DNA from: Clostridiaceae bacterium
GTDB taxonomy: Bacteria; Bacillota; Clostridia; Oscillospirales; Acutalibacteraceae
Reading direction: 5' to 3'
DNA length: 5,188 nucleotides
NCBI GenBank assembly: GCA_016297555.1
Contig: JAEDGK010000121.1
Location: forward strand, 1-5,188
Shown here: positions 1-5,115 of the stretch, one piece after another
Position numbering within the stretch: position 1 is the first letter of the stretch
How the letters are laid out: each line of letters opens with the position of its first letter
The notes under the pieces: generated by a model
What the model was told of the DNA's origin: nothing
Databases searched by the model: none
What the model saw: the letters and a program-made list of their open reading frames with translations, nothing else
Program-made: the position numbers and the translations under genes

Positions 1-18
1 TATGGAATATAATCGGTC

Positions 19-67
19 ATAGGCGGAGCCTATCCTGAATTCCGAATTACGCATTGCGAATTCCGGA
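19..67. repeat. Two adjacent stem-loops in the left intergenic region
   Basis: Two inverted repeats lie back to back. The first has arms ATAGGC (19-24) and GCCTAT (28-33) around a 3-base loop. The second pairs TCCTGAATTC (34-43) with GAATTCCGGA (58-67), ten positions with one mismatch, and its spacer repeats the CGAATT theme. Neither is followed by a T-run on either strand, so a terminator role is not shown. They extend the stem-loop cluster at 75-201 and together fill the non-coding space beyond the 3' end of the spoVAF-like gene. A dispersed-repeat origin is inference. Confidence 0.5.
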
Positions 68-74
68 TTTTTGC

Positions 75-201
75 GGAACGCTGAGGACAGCGTTCCCTAC
101 GAAAAACGGCGGTAATTTTGGGACGATGTGGGCATCGTCCCCTACGAATTGACCGTTAAATTTCGCGTTTTCACGGACAGCCGCAAGGGCTGTCCCTACG
201 G
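75..201. repeat. Three CTACG-flanked stem-loops with different arms
   Basis: Three perfect hairpins occur in tandem. They are GGAACGCTG/CAGCGTTCC (75-83/88-96, loop AGGA), GGGACGATG/CATCGTCCC (120-128/133-141, loop TGGG) and GGACAGCC/GGCTGTCC (175-182/188-195). Each right arm ends in CC and runs straight into CTACG (97-101, 142-146, 196-200). Read on the minus strand, each unit is CGTAG followed by a G-led hairpin. The arms differ between units yet stay fully complementary, so structure and flank are conserved rather than sequence. They lie 26 bases and more beyond the spoVAF stop codon. They could protect the mRNA 3' end, act as weak terminators, or be dispersed palindromic repeats. No T-tract supports a classical terminator. 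Confidence 0.7.
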
Positions 202-226
202 TTTGCCGTTGACGGCATACGCTATA

Positions 227-1678
227 TCAATTATTCTTCTTGCTTAGCGGCTTTCTGAGAAGCAGGCTCATAAGTGCGCCGCCGTTAAAGGGAATAAGCG
301 GATATAAATAGCATTGACCCGTAACGGTTTTTGCCGTTGAGATTTCAACTATGATAATAATAAGTCCCGCAATAAAGCCCCAAAGATTGAACAGAGCGAT
401 AAGCCCTATAAGCATCATTCGCATAAGCTTAAACGCATAGCCAAGCTCAAAGCTCGGCTGAGTATAGTTTGTCATTGCCACAAAAGCCATATAAAGCACA
501 ACCTCGGCAACAAACCACCCCGCCGAAACCGCAAATTCTCCGAGCACCAATGCGCCTATAACTCCAAAAGAACTGCTTAAAGATGTGGGCGTGTTTATTG
601 AGGCAAGCCTCATGGCGTCAATAACTATTTCCACGATAAAAAGCTGAGCCACAACGGGCACGGTGTTCGGCTCCTCTATTCTTATAAAATCGAGCCAATT
701 AGGGATATAGTCGGGATTTTGTATCAGCAAAAGCCAAATCGGCGTCAGGAGCATCGTCATTGCGAAAATGAACATTCGGATTATTCTCATATAAGACCCG
801 ATTACGGGCGACATATAAAAATCGTTTGTATCCTGAAGAAAATCAAATATGCCCGACGGAATTATCATTGCGGCGGGCGAATTATCCGTTAAAACAACCA
901 TACTGCCTTCAAGCACGCTTGCGGCAACAGCATCGGGTCTTTCGGTATATCTCACCTTTGGAAACGGATTAAGCCATTGCTTTGGCACAAGGCAGTCAAT
1001 AAGGCTTTGCTGGCTCATCGTCAGCGAATTAATATCTATTGAGGCAAGCTTTTTTCTCAGCGCATTAAGCTGTTTTTCATTCACCTTGCCTTGCACAAAG
1101 CAGATAACCACATCGGTTTTTGAAGCCTTTCCGACCGAGTGGATTTCCATTGTCAGGCGTGTATCTCTTATTCGGCGGCGAATAAGCGCGGTGTTAAAAA
1201 CAAGCGTTTCCACAAAGCCGTCATGAGGGCCGCGCAGAACCCTGTCGTTTTCAGGCTCGTCCACAGAACGTATCGGATAGGTTCTTGCGTCTATGACTAT
1301 CGCTTCCGAATAGCCCTCAACAATCATACCGACCGCGCCCGAAAGCACGGCTTTTATGAATTCATCCGTTTTTGAAACAACATCAGTTTCAACATACGGA
1401 ATAAATGTATCGGCAAATTCCCGCGTTGTTTTGCAGGATTTAATCGTTTTTTCGTCCGCTTTCATAAAATAGGACATAATCTTTTCCATAAGATCGTCCT
1501 TGCAGAAGCCGTCAACAAAATAAAGCTTCGCGCGCCGCTTGTCAATTCTGACATTTCTGCCCACAAGGTCAAAGCTTTCGCTAAGGCGCATTTCGCTGTC
1601 AAGCGCCGCCGCGTTTGCCTGATAATCCGACGAAAAAATCCTTACTATTTTAACCGCCTCCGTATGAATTGCTTTCAT
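227..1678 (-). CDS. spoVAF: Stage V sporulation protein AF (GerA-type membrane protein)
   Basis: This is a GerA-family membrane protein of the SpoVAF branch. The family sits in the inner membrane of the spore and is related to the A subunits of germinant receptors; SpoVAF is known as an accessory germination protein made in the forespore. Residue numbers count from the ATG at 1720. The soluble N-terminal half carries YFVDGFCKDDLMEKIM (67-82), RGPHDGF (163-169), NTALIRRRI (176-184) and YTERPD (258-263). The membrane half (about 310-460) has hydrophobic segments near 311-333, 355-369, 383-417 and 433-459. The stretches NTPTSLSSS, GEFAVSAGWFV and TQPSFELGYAF favour SpoVAF over GerAA or GerKA. 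The frame is open only to 1720, with a stop codon just before it. I prefer the ATG at 1678 (483 residues, close to the usual size) because codons 1-4 lie in a terminator-like hairpin. Neither start has a good Shine-Dalgarno, so the start is uncertain. The family call is strong. Confidence 0.88.
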   Translation of the reverse strand: MKAIHTEAVKIVRIFSSDYQANAAALDSEMRLSESFDLVGRNVRIDKRRAKLYFVDGFCKDDLMEKIMSYFMKADEKTIKSCKTTREFADTFIPYVETDVVSKTDEFIKAVLSGAVGMIVEGYSEAIVIDARTYPIRSVDEPENDRVLRGPHDGFVETLVFNTALIRRRIRDTRLTMEIHSVGKASKTDVVICFVQGKVNEKQLNALRKKLASIDINSLTMSQQSLIDCLVPKQWLNPFPKVRYTERPDAVAASVLEGSMVVLTDNSPAAMIIPSGIFDFLQDTNDFYMSPVIGSYMRIIRMFIFAMTMLLTPIWLLLIQNPDYIPNWLDFIRIEEPNTVPVVAQLFIVEIVIDAMRLASINTPTSLSSSFGVIGALVLGEFAVSAGWFVAEVVLYMAFVAMTNYTQPSFELGYAFKLMRMMLIGLIALFNLWGFIAGLIIIIVEISTAKTVTGQCYLYPLIPFNGGALMSLLLRKPLSKKNN

Positions 1679-1684
1679 TTTGTC

Positions 1685-1722
1685 AAAAGAAAAATGGTGA
1701 CAGATCAGCTCTGTCACCATTT
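1685..1722 (-). terminator. Intrinsic terminator between the PG-binding gene and spoVAF
   Basis: On the minus strand AAATGGTGACAGA (1722-1710) pairs perfectly over 13 bp with TCTGTCACCATTT (1704-1692) around a 5-base loop. The transcript continues in T: five T, one C, four T (1694-1685). It begins 16 bases after the stop codon of the gene ending at 1739, as expected for its terminator. It overlaps the possible spoVAF start at 1720 and ends 7 bases before the ATG at 1678. It therefore either separates spoVAF from the upstream pair or attenuates readthrough into it. Confidence 0.72.
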
Positions 1723-1751
1723 ATTATTATCACATTGTTTATCTGTATTCA
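1722..1751 (-). promoter_or_regulatory. Possible SigG-like forespore promoter for spoVAF
   Basis: On the minus strand TGAATA (1751-1746) is followed after 17 bases by AATAATA (1728-1722). The SigG consensus as I know it is a -35 close to TGAATA and a -10 close to CATAATA with 17-18 bases between, so only the first -10 base departs. Transcription would begin near 1715, inside the left arm of the terminator hairpin, so this transcript could not form that hairpin. The region is AT-rich and the match may be chance. Confidence 0.3.
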
Positions 1752-3088
1752 TTATAGAGATTAACAATCGCATTCCAAGTCAGCGGACCGACGGCTCCGT
1801 TTTGCGGCAGACCCGCAAGCTTTTGCACGGCGCTAACCGCCGCTTTGGTTTTATCTCCGAAAATTCCGTCAACCGTTATCAGCGGAACGGCATTGTTGTT
1901 TTGCGCAATAACTCTTAGAAATGTTTGAAGCTGTGTAACCGCGTTGCCGCTTGCGCCCGTTGTCAGAGTATAGCCGGGATAAAGGAATGAGGAATAGGAA
2001 CGGAATTCATCGGGCAGAGAATTGAGCGTGCTGTAATATGCGTCAAGCAACGCGTTCCATGTGTTCCTGCCCACTATGCCGTCAACCGTAAGACCGTATT
2101 CCCGCTGAAACGCGCGCACTGCCGCCTCGGTTGCAGGGCCGAATATTCCGTCAACGGCAATGTTGGGAATTCTGTCATTGAAATAGGCTACAAACGCAAG
2201 GAAATATTGCATTGCCTTTACCTCGTTGCCCCTGCTGCCGCGTTTTAACACCTCGCTGAAAATTCTCTCAATTTCGCTTATGGTTATGCCCTCCGAATAA
2301 AGCTCGGAAACCTTTTTAACGGCATTGTATATCTGCTTTATTTTATACCATGTTGCTTTGCCCACTATTCCGTCAACCTGCAAATTGAATATCCGCTGAA
2401 ACTGCATAACCGCCGCGCGCGTTGCCGCGTCAAAAACGCCGTTGGCCTCGGGTATAGGCGGAATAGACGGATAATTCTGCCTGATTCTGTTTAACTGCCG
2501 CTGAATTGTTCTGACATCCTCGTTGGAAAACACGCCAAGCCTCAGCGGTATTCCGGGATATGACTCTCTGATATTTCTGACGGGCGCATTTCTGACAATG
2601 TTAATATCGTTACCGTAATAGTTTTGCAGGATTTGATAGGGCGTTTTGCCCTGATTGGCAAGAGTTACCGTCCCCCATTGCGAAAGACCGCGGCAGGTAA
2701 CATTTCTTCCGTCACAGTATTCCGTAAAATACGGCTGAACCTGATTTCCTTTGGTTACATAGTTATTGAATATTTCGTCAACAATTCGGGAAATGTTGCT
2801 GTAAATATCTCTGCCGTCAATATAAGCCTGGTCATAGGCGGTTGAGTTTGTGATGTCGAAATTATATCCTCTGCTGCGGTAATACTCGGTAAAAATTCTG
2901 TTGAGCGCAAAAGAAATCTGCGCATATATGTTTGCTCGGATTGCATCTTCGGGCCAGGTCGGGTAAATTTCACTCGACGCCACATTTTTGATGTATTCGG
3001 TAAACGGCACTCTTACATTCGGCGCGTTTGAATTGGGCGGTCCGAGATGAACGGTGATATAATCGGGAATAACAGGTGTTACAGGCAC
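1739..3088 (-). CDS. SpoIID-like protein with three peptidoglycan-binding domains
   Basis: The 449-residue protein joins a compact SpoIID-like region (about 10-165) to three PG_binding_1-type repeats (about 186-252, 283-350, 376-446), which bind cell-wall glycan. Each repeat follows the pattern of leading Leu/Gln helix, VDGIxG-type turn and TW near the end: GVFD/VDGIVG/TW, VDGIFG/VDGIVG/TW, VDGIFG/NGAVG/TW. The third repeat is the most divergent. In the N-terminal region, VPFTEYIKNVASSEIYPTWP (27-46) resembles the SpoIID segment with the catalytic Glu, making E40 the candidate. RGLSQWG (133-139) and ILQNYYG (153-159) resemble its closing part. SpoIID is a septal peptidoglycan lytic transglycosylase. 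No signal peptide or membrane segment is visible. The GTG start is fixed by a near-ideal Shine-Dalgarno; nearby ATGs are in another frame that stops at once. It lies 12 bases after the upstream gene, so the two are one operon. The spore role is inferred. Confidence 0.82.
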   Translation of the reverse strand: MPVTPVIPDYITVHLGPPNSNAPNVRVPFTEYIKNVASSEIYPTWPEDAIRANIYAQISFALNRIFTEYYRSRGYNFDITNSTAYDQAYIDGRDIYSNISRIVDEIFNNYVTKGNQVQPYFTEYCDGRNVTCRGLSQWGTVTLANQGKTPYQILQNYYGNDINIVRNAPVRNIRESYPGIPLRLGVFSNEDVRTIQRQLNRIRQNYPSIPPIPEANGVFDAATRAAVMQFQRIFNLQVDGIVGKATWYKIKQIYNAVKKVSELYSEGITISEIERIFSEVLKRGSRGNEVKAMQYFLAFVAYFNDRIPNIAVDGIFGPATEAAVRAFQREYGLTVDGIVGRNTWNALLDAYYSTLNSLPDEFRSYSSFLYPGYTLTTGASGNAVTQLQTFLRVIAQNNNAVPLITVDGIFGDKTKAAVSAVQKLAGLPQNGAVGPLTWNAIVNLYNEYR

Positions 3089-3091
3089 ATC

Positions 3092-3102
3092 ATCACCCCC
3101 TT
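3092..3102 (-). promoter_or_regulatory. Strong Shine-Dalgarno that selects a GTG start
   Basis: AAGGGGGTGAT on the minus strand differs by one base from the full anti-Shine-Dalgarno complement AAGGAGGTGAT. It sits 3 bases (7 from the G-run) before the GTG at 3088-3086. It overlaps the TAA of the upstream gene (3103-3101), which suggests coupled translation. Two ATGs at 3093 and 3090 lie inside or beside it, but their frame reaches a stop after two to three more codons. GTG is therefore the real start. Confidence 0.85.
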
Positions 3103-3916
3103 ATCCCTGAAGCTGATTGCGGTTGCTTTGGTCAACGACAATTGGAGCAGGCTCCTGCGTTCCCTCCGACTTTGCCAGCATCCTGACGGGCTGTATGGAT
3201 TCTATGCCCGAAAACACGGGAACATTGGTAAATATCGCCCTGACATAGCCGGGATGCTCAACATATACGGAATAAACCGAATACGGCAGCACGGTGCTTC
3301 CTTTTTTCTGCGGAGTCAGCCCTATCTCCTTGGGCGGCGCGGGCAGGCTGATATCTCCCGTGTTTCCGTTGATATCCGTTATTCCGTCAAACACCGCAAC
3401 ATTTCCGCTTTTAAGCGGCAGAAAGATAACAACTCTTGAACTGCCCACTCCGAAGGCTCTGTCGCCCGCAAAGGTTTCAACCCGCATTGTTCCTTTCTCG
3501 CTGTTTACGCTGAGGAAATCGCCGATATCTCTGCATCTTGCTTTTTGCTCCGCCGTTGCATTCGGGTCGGATGCAACCTTGGCGCAGTTTTCGCGCAGAT
3601 ACTTTGAAACATCAACGGCGCCGTCGTTCATAACAACGCTTTCAATAGGCGGATTTGTCTGAGCGGGAACAGCCTGCTCCTCGGGCGGCATTTCCTCCGG
3701 CATCGCTTCGGGCTCGGGAGTGCCGAGGGGGTTGCTTCTGTCCCGCTCAAAAGCTTCGCCGTTTTCCAAAGCTCTCTCCATATTTTCCTCTGCGCGGTCG
3801 CTCTCCGATGAATTTGTGCCGTCCGGCGGCGCATATTTTCCGCCGTTTTTTCTGCTGAATTCCAGCATTTCTTTTTTGTATCTGTCCATGAGCTTTTCAA
3901 GCTCGCTTCTTTCCAT
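3101..3916 (-). CDS. Uncharacterised protein with a carboxypeptidase-regulatory-like beta domain
   Basis: The 271-residue protein has no signal peptide or membrane helix. Residues 1-25 form a charged amphipathic helix. Residues 26-100 are acidic and rich in Pro, Glu and Asn, with several PEE/PEP motifs, and look disordered. Residues 101-135 form a small helical block with two Cys (111, 128). Residues 140-247 look like a prealbumin-type beta sandwich: a strand GTMRVETF, then GITDINGNTGDISLPAP (178-194), HPGY (221-224), VPVFSGI (232-238) and a closing SIQPVRML (240-247). The GxTDxxGxT...LPAP and PGY...VPVFxGxxSIQ pattern is what I expect of carboxypeptidase-regulatory-like domains. That assignment rests on pattern only, and I cannot name a function. 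The start is secure: GGAGG (3928-3924) lies 7 bases before the ATG. The gene leads a two-gene operon with the SpoIID-like PG-binding protein, 12 bases downstream, so a shared peptidoglycan-related task is likely. Confidence 0.72.
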   Translation of the reverse strand: MERSELEKLMDRYKKEMLEFSRKNGGKYAPPDGTNSSESDRAEENMERALENGEAFERDRSNPLGTPEPEAMPEEMPPEEQAVPAQTNPPIESVVMNDGAVDVSKYLRENCAKVASDPNATAEQKARCRDIGDFLSVNSEKGTMRVETFAGDRAFGVGSSRVVIFLPLKSGNVAVFDGITDINGNTGDISLPAPPKEIGLTPQKKGSTVLPYSVYSVYVEHPGYVRAIFTNVPVFSGIESIQPVRMLAKSEGTQEPAPIVVDQSNRNQLQG

Positions 3917-3938
3917 AGCAAAACCTCCATTTCTTCTT

Positions 3939-3958
3939 GCTAATTACAATATATTAGC
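3939..3958. promoter_or_regulatory. Dyad upstream of the leftward spore operon
   Basis: GCTAAT (3939-3944) and ATTAGC (3953-3958) form a perfect 6-bp inverted repeat with an 8-base spacer. It lies 10 bases upstream of the Shine-Dalgarno of the 271-residue gene. It could be an operator or a small leader hairpin. I could not find a convincing sporulation promoter around it. Chance is possible in AT-rich DNA. Confidence 0.25.
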
Positions 3959-3996
3959 CGTTGAGGAGATTTGTTACAAAAAAGCAATTACCGGTG

Positions 3997-4025
3997 TTGA
4001 ATTGAGATGGATTATATGGTAAAAT
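3997..4025 (+). promoter_or_regulatory. SigA-type promoter of the dehydrogenase gene
   Basis: TTGAAT (3997-4002, 4 of 6 to TTGACA) is followed after 17 bases by TAAAAT (4020-4025, 5 of 6 to TATAAT). A start of transcription near 4032 would give a leader of about 40 bases before the ATG at 4074. Spacing and position suit a vegetative promoter. The leftward spore operon diverges from the same region. Confidence 0.55.
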
Positions 4026-4033
4026 AATAAAAC

Positions 4034-4046
4034 AAGATTTAATCTT
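4034..4046. promoter_or_regulatory. Short dyad at the predicted transcription start
   Basis: AAGATT (4034-4039) and AATCTT (4041-4046) are perfect inverted arms around one central base. The dyad lies directly after the -10 of the dehydrogenase promoter, where a repressor would block initiation. Only the position and symmetry support an operator, and no regulator gene is in view. Confidence 0.2.
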
Positions 4047-4073
4047 CATCAAAAAATGAAAGGATACAGAATT

Positions 4074-4832
4074 ATGATTATCAAAGACTTATTGGCAGGC
4101 AAATGCGCCGTTGTAACGGGCGGCACAAGAGGAATAGGCTTGGCAGTTGTTGAGAAATTTCTCGAAAGCGGAGCAAAAGTTGCTCTTTTCGGCTCAAAGC
4201 AGGAAACCGTTGACAAGGCTCTCGCAGAATTAAAAGCTAAAAATCCGGACTACCCCGTTATCGGTCTGCACCCCGACCTTGCGGATTACAATGCCGTCAG
4301 CGCAGCCATTGATGCGGTTAAGGCTCAATTCGGCAAAATTGACATTCTTGTTAATAACGCAGGAATTTCAGCAAGAGAATCTTTCTATGACTATGACCCC
4401 GCAGCCTTTGATAAAATAATGGATTTGAATGTAAAGGCAATTTTCAATGCAAGCAAAGCGGTCGCTCCCTATATGAAAGAACAGGGCGGCGGAACCATCA
4501 TCAACACCAGCTCAATGGTCAGCCTTTACGGTCAGCCCGCCGGCGTAGGCTATCCGACATCAAAATTTGCAGTTAACGGCATGACAAAATCTCTTGCAAG
4601 AGAGCTCGGCAAAGACAACATCAGGGTTAATGCGGTTGCCCCGGGCGTTACAAGAACCGATATGGTTGCCGCTCTGCCCGATGAAATGGTTGCAAGAATT
4701 TCCGCGGGAATCCCTCTCGGCAGAGTCGGAGAGCCTGAGGAAGTTGCCGATTGCTTCCTTTTCCTTGCAAGCGATATGGCAAGCTATGTCACGGGCGAAA
4801 TTCTCTCCGTTGACGGCGCTTCAATGGTGTAA
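4074..4832 (+). CDS. SDR-family NAD(P)-dependent oxidoreductase
   Basis: This is a complete classical short-chain dehydrogenase/reductase of 252 residues, the usual size, soluble, with a Rossmann fold. The dinucleotide motif is TGGTRGIG (15-22). Other hallmarks are NNAG (94-97), N119, S147, the YPTSK catalytic pair Y160/K164, the PG turn at 190-191 and a C-terminal VTGEILSVDGA. All catalytic residues are present with normal spacing, so it should reduce or oxidise a keto/hydroxyl group. The substrate cannot be read from sequence. It resembles FabG-type 3-oxoacyl reductases, and in places (ITGGTRGIG-like start, GVGYP.SK, APGV..TDM, VSVDGA) the clostridial BaiA hydroxysteroid dehydrogenases. No fatty-acid or bile-acid neighbours are present to decide. 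Residues G40-S41-K42 after strand 2 lack the acidic residue typical of strict NAD users, so NADP is possible. The start at 4074 is chosen because AAAGGA (4059-4064) lies 9 bases upstream. The frame could begin at 4056, but no ribosome site precedes that ATG. It is a single-gene unit with its own promoter and terminator. Confidence 0.9.
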   Translation: MIIKDLLAGKCAVVTGGTRGIGLAVVEKFLESGAKVALFGSKQETVDKALAELKAKNPDYPVIGLHPDLADYNAVSAAIDAVKAQFGKIDILVNNAGISARESFYDYDPAAFDKIMDLNVKAIFNASKAVAPYMKEQGGGTIINTSSMVSLYGQPAGVGYPTSKFAVNGMTKSLARELGKDNIRVNAVAPGVTRTDMVAALPDEMVARISAGIPLGRVGEPEEVADCFLFLASDMASYVTGEILSVDGASMV

Positions 4833-4850
4833 AAATTTGATATAAGCGTT

Positions 4851-4888
4851 TAAACGGGATGTCTCACTTTTGGCGGACATCCCGTTTA
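4851..4888 (+). terminator. Terminator hairpin after the dehydrogenase gene
   Basis: TAAACGGGATGTC (4851-4863) pairs perfectly over 13 bp with GACATCCCGTTTA (4876-4888) around a 12-base loop, 18 bases after the stop codon. Only a short T-run lies in the right arm, followed by mixed AT-rich sequence. It is therefore a weak or non-canonical intrinsic terminator. The position supports the call. Confidence 0.65.
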
Positions 4889-5002
4889 CTATTGATTGCA
4901 AATCTTTATTGCGGAATTTTCTTCAAACAATTTTGTACAATAAAATCGGATTATAAAATTCCGAATATTTTTACATATAAAATCTTCCACATCACATTCC
5001 TA

Positions 5003-5030
5003 TTGACTTTTTTCTGCTTACAACTAAAAT
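5003..5030 (+). promoter_or_regulatory. Candidate rightward promoter
   Basis: TTGACT (5003-5008, 5 of 6) and TAAAAT (5025-5030, 5 of 6) are separated by 16 bases, a plausible SigA promoter. No start codon with a ribosome site follows inside the window. If it is real, its transcript has a leader of more than 140 bases. Confidence 0.4.
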
Positions 5031-5078
5031 TATATTATTACGATAAAAGAAATAACCGCTGTGCTAAATATTGCCGTA

Positions 5079-5115
5079 TGCTATAATGTCCGTTTTTTGG
5101 TACAGTTGCTATGAT
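5079..5115 (+). promoter_or_regulatory. Tandem extended -10 motifs
   Basis: TGCTATAAT (5079-5087) and TGCTATGAT (5107-5115) are two extended -10 elements 28 bases apart. No good -35 precedes either one, but a TGN extension can compensate. They may drive a gene just beyond the right edge. The evidence is motif match only. Confidence 0.3.

Noticed and set aside
204..217. TGCCG/CGGCA hairpin just after spoVAF as its terminator
   Set aside because: The stem is only 5 bp with a 4-base loop, and no T-run follows on the minus strand.
1..226. CRISPR array
   Set aside because: The hairpin units are of unequal spacing and their arms differ, so there are no identical direct repeats or spacers.
849..1375. 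Frames opposite spoVAF and, similarly, opposite the two upstream genes
   Set aside because: They are antisense shadows of strongly supported genes and lack ribosome sites or recognisable domains.
3930..4020. Sporulation promoters (SigE, SigF, SigG, SigK) for the leftward operon
   Set aside because: Elements such as GGCTAATAT or CATATAAT occur, but none has a matching -35 at the right spacing. The promoter remains unassigned.
4056..4073. Upstream ATG of the dehydrogenase frame adding six residues
   Set aside because: No ribosome site precedes it, and the AAAGGA that serves the ATG at 4074 lies inside these codons. SDR proteins normally start a few residues before the first beta strand.
4859..5086. 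Rightward 75-codon frame
   Set aside because: It begins inside the loop-side of the terminator hairpin, has no Shine-Dalgarno, and its AT-driven Phe/Ile/Tyr/Lys content is typical of non-coding DNA.
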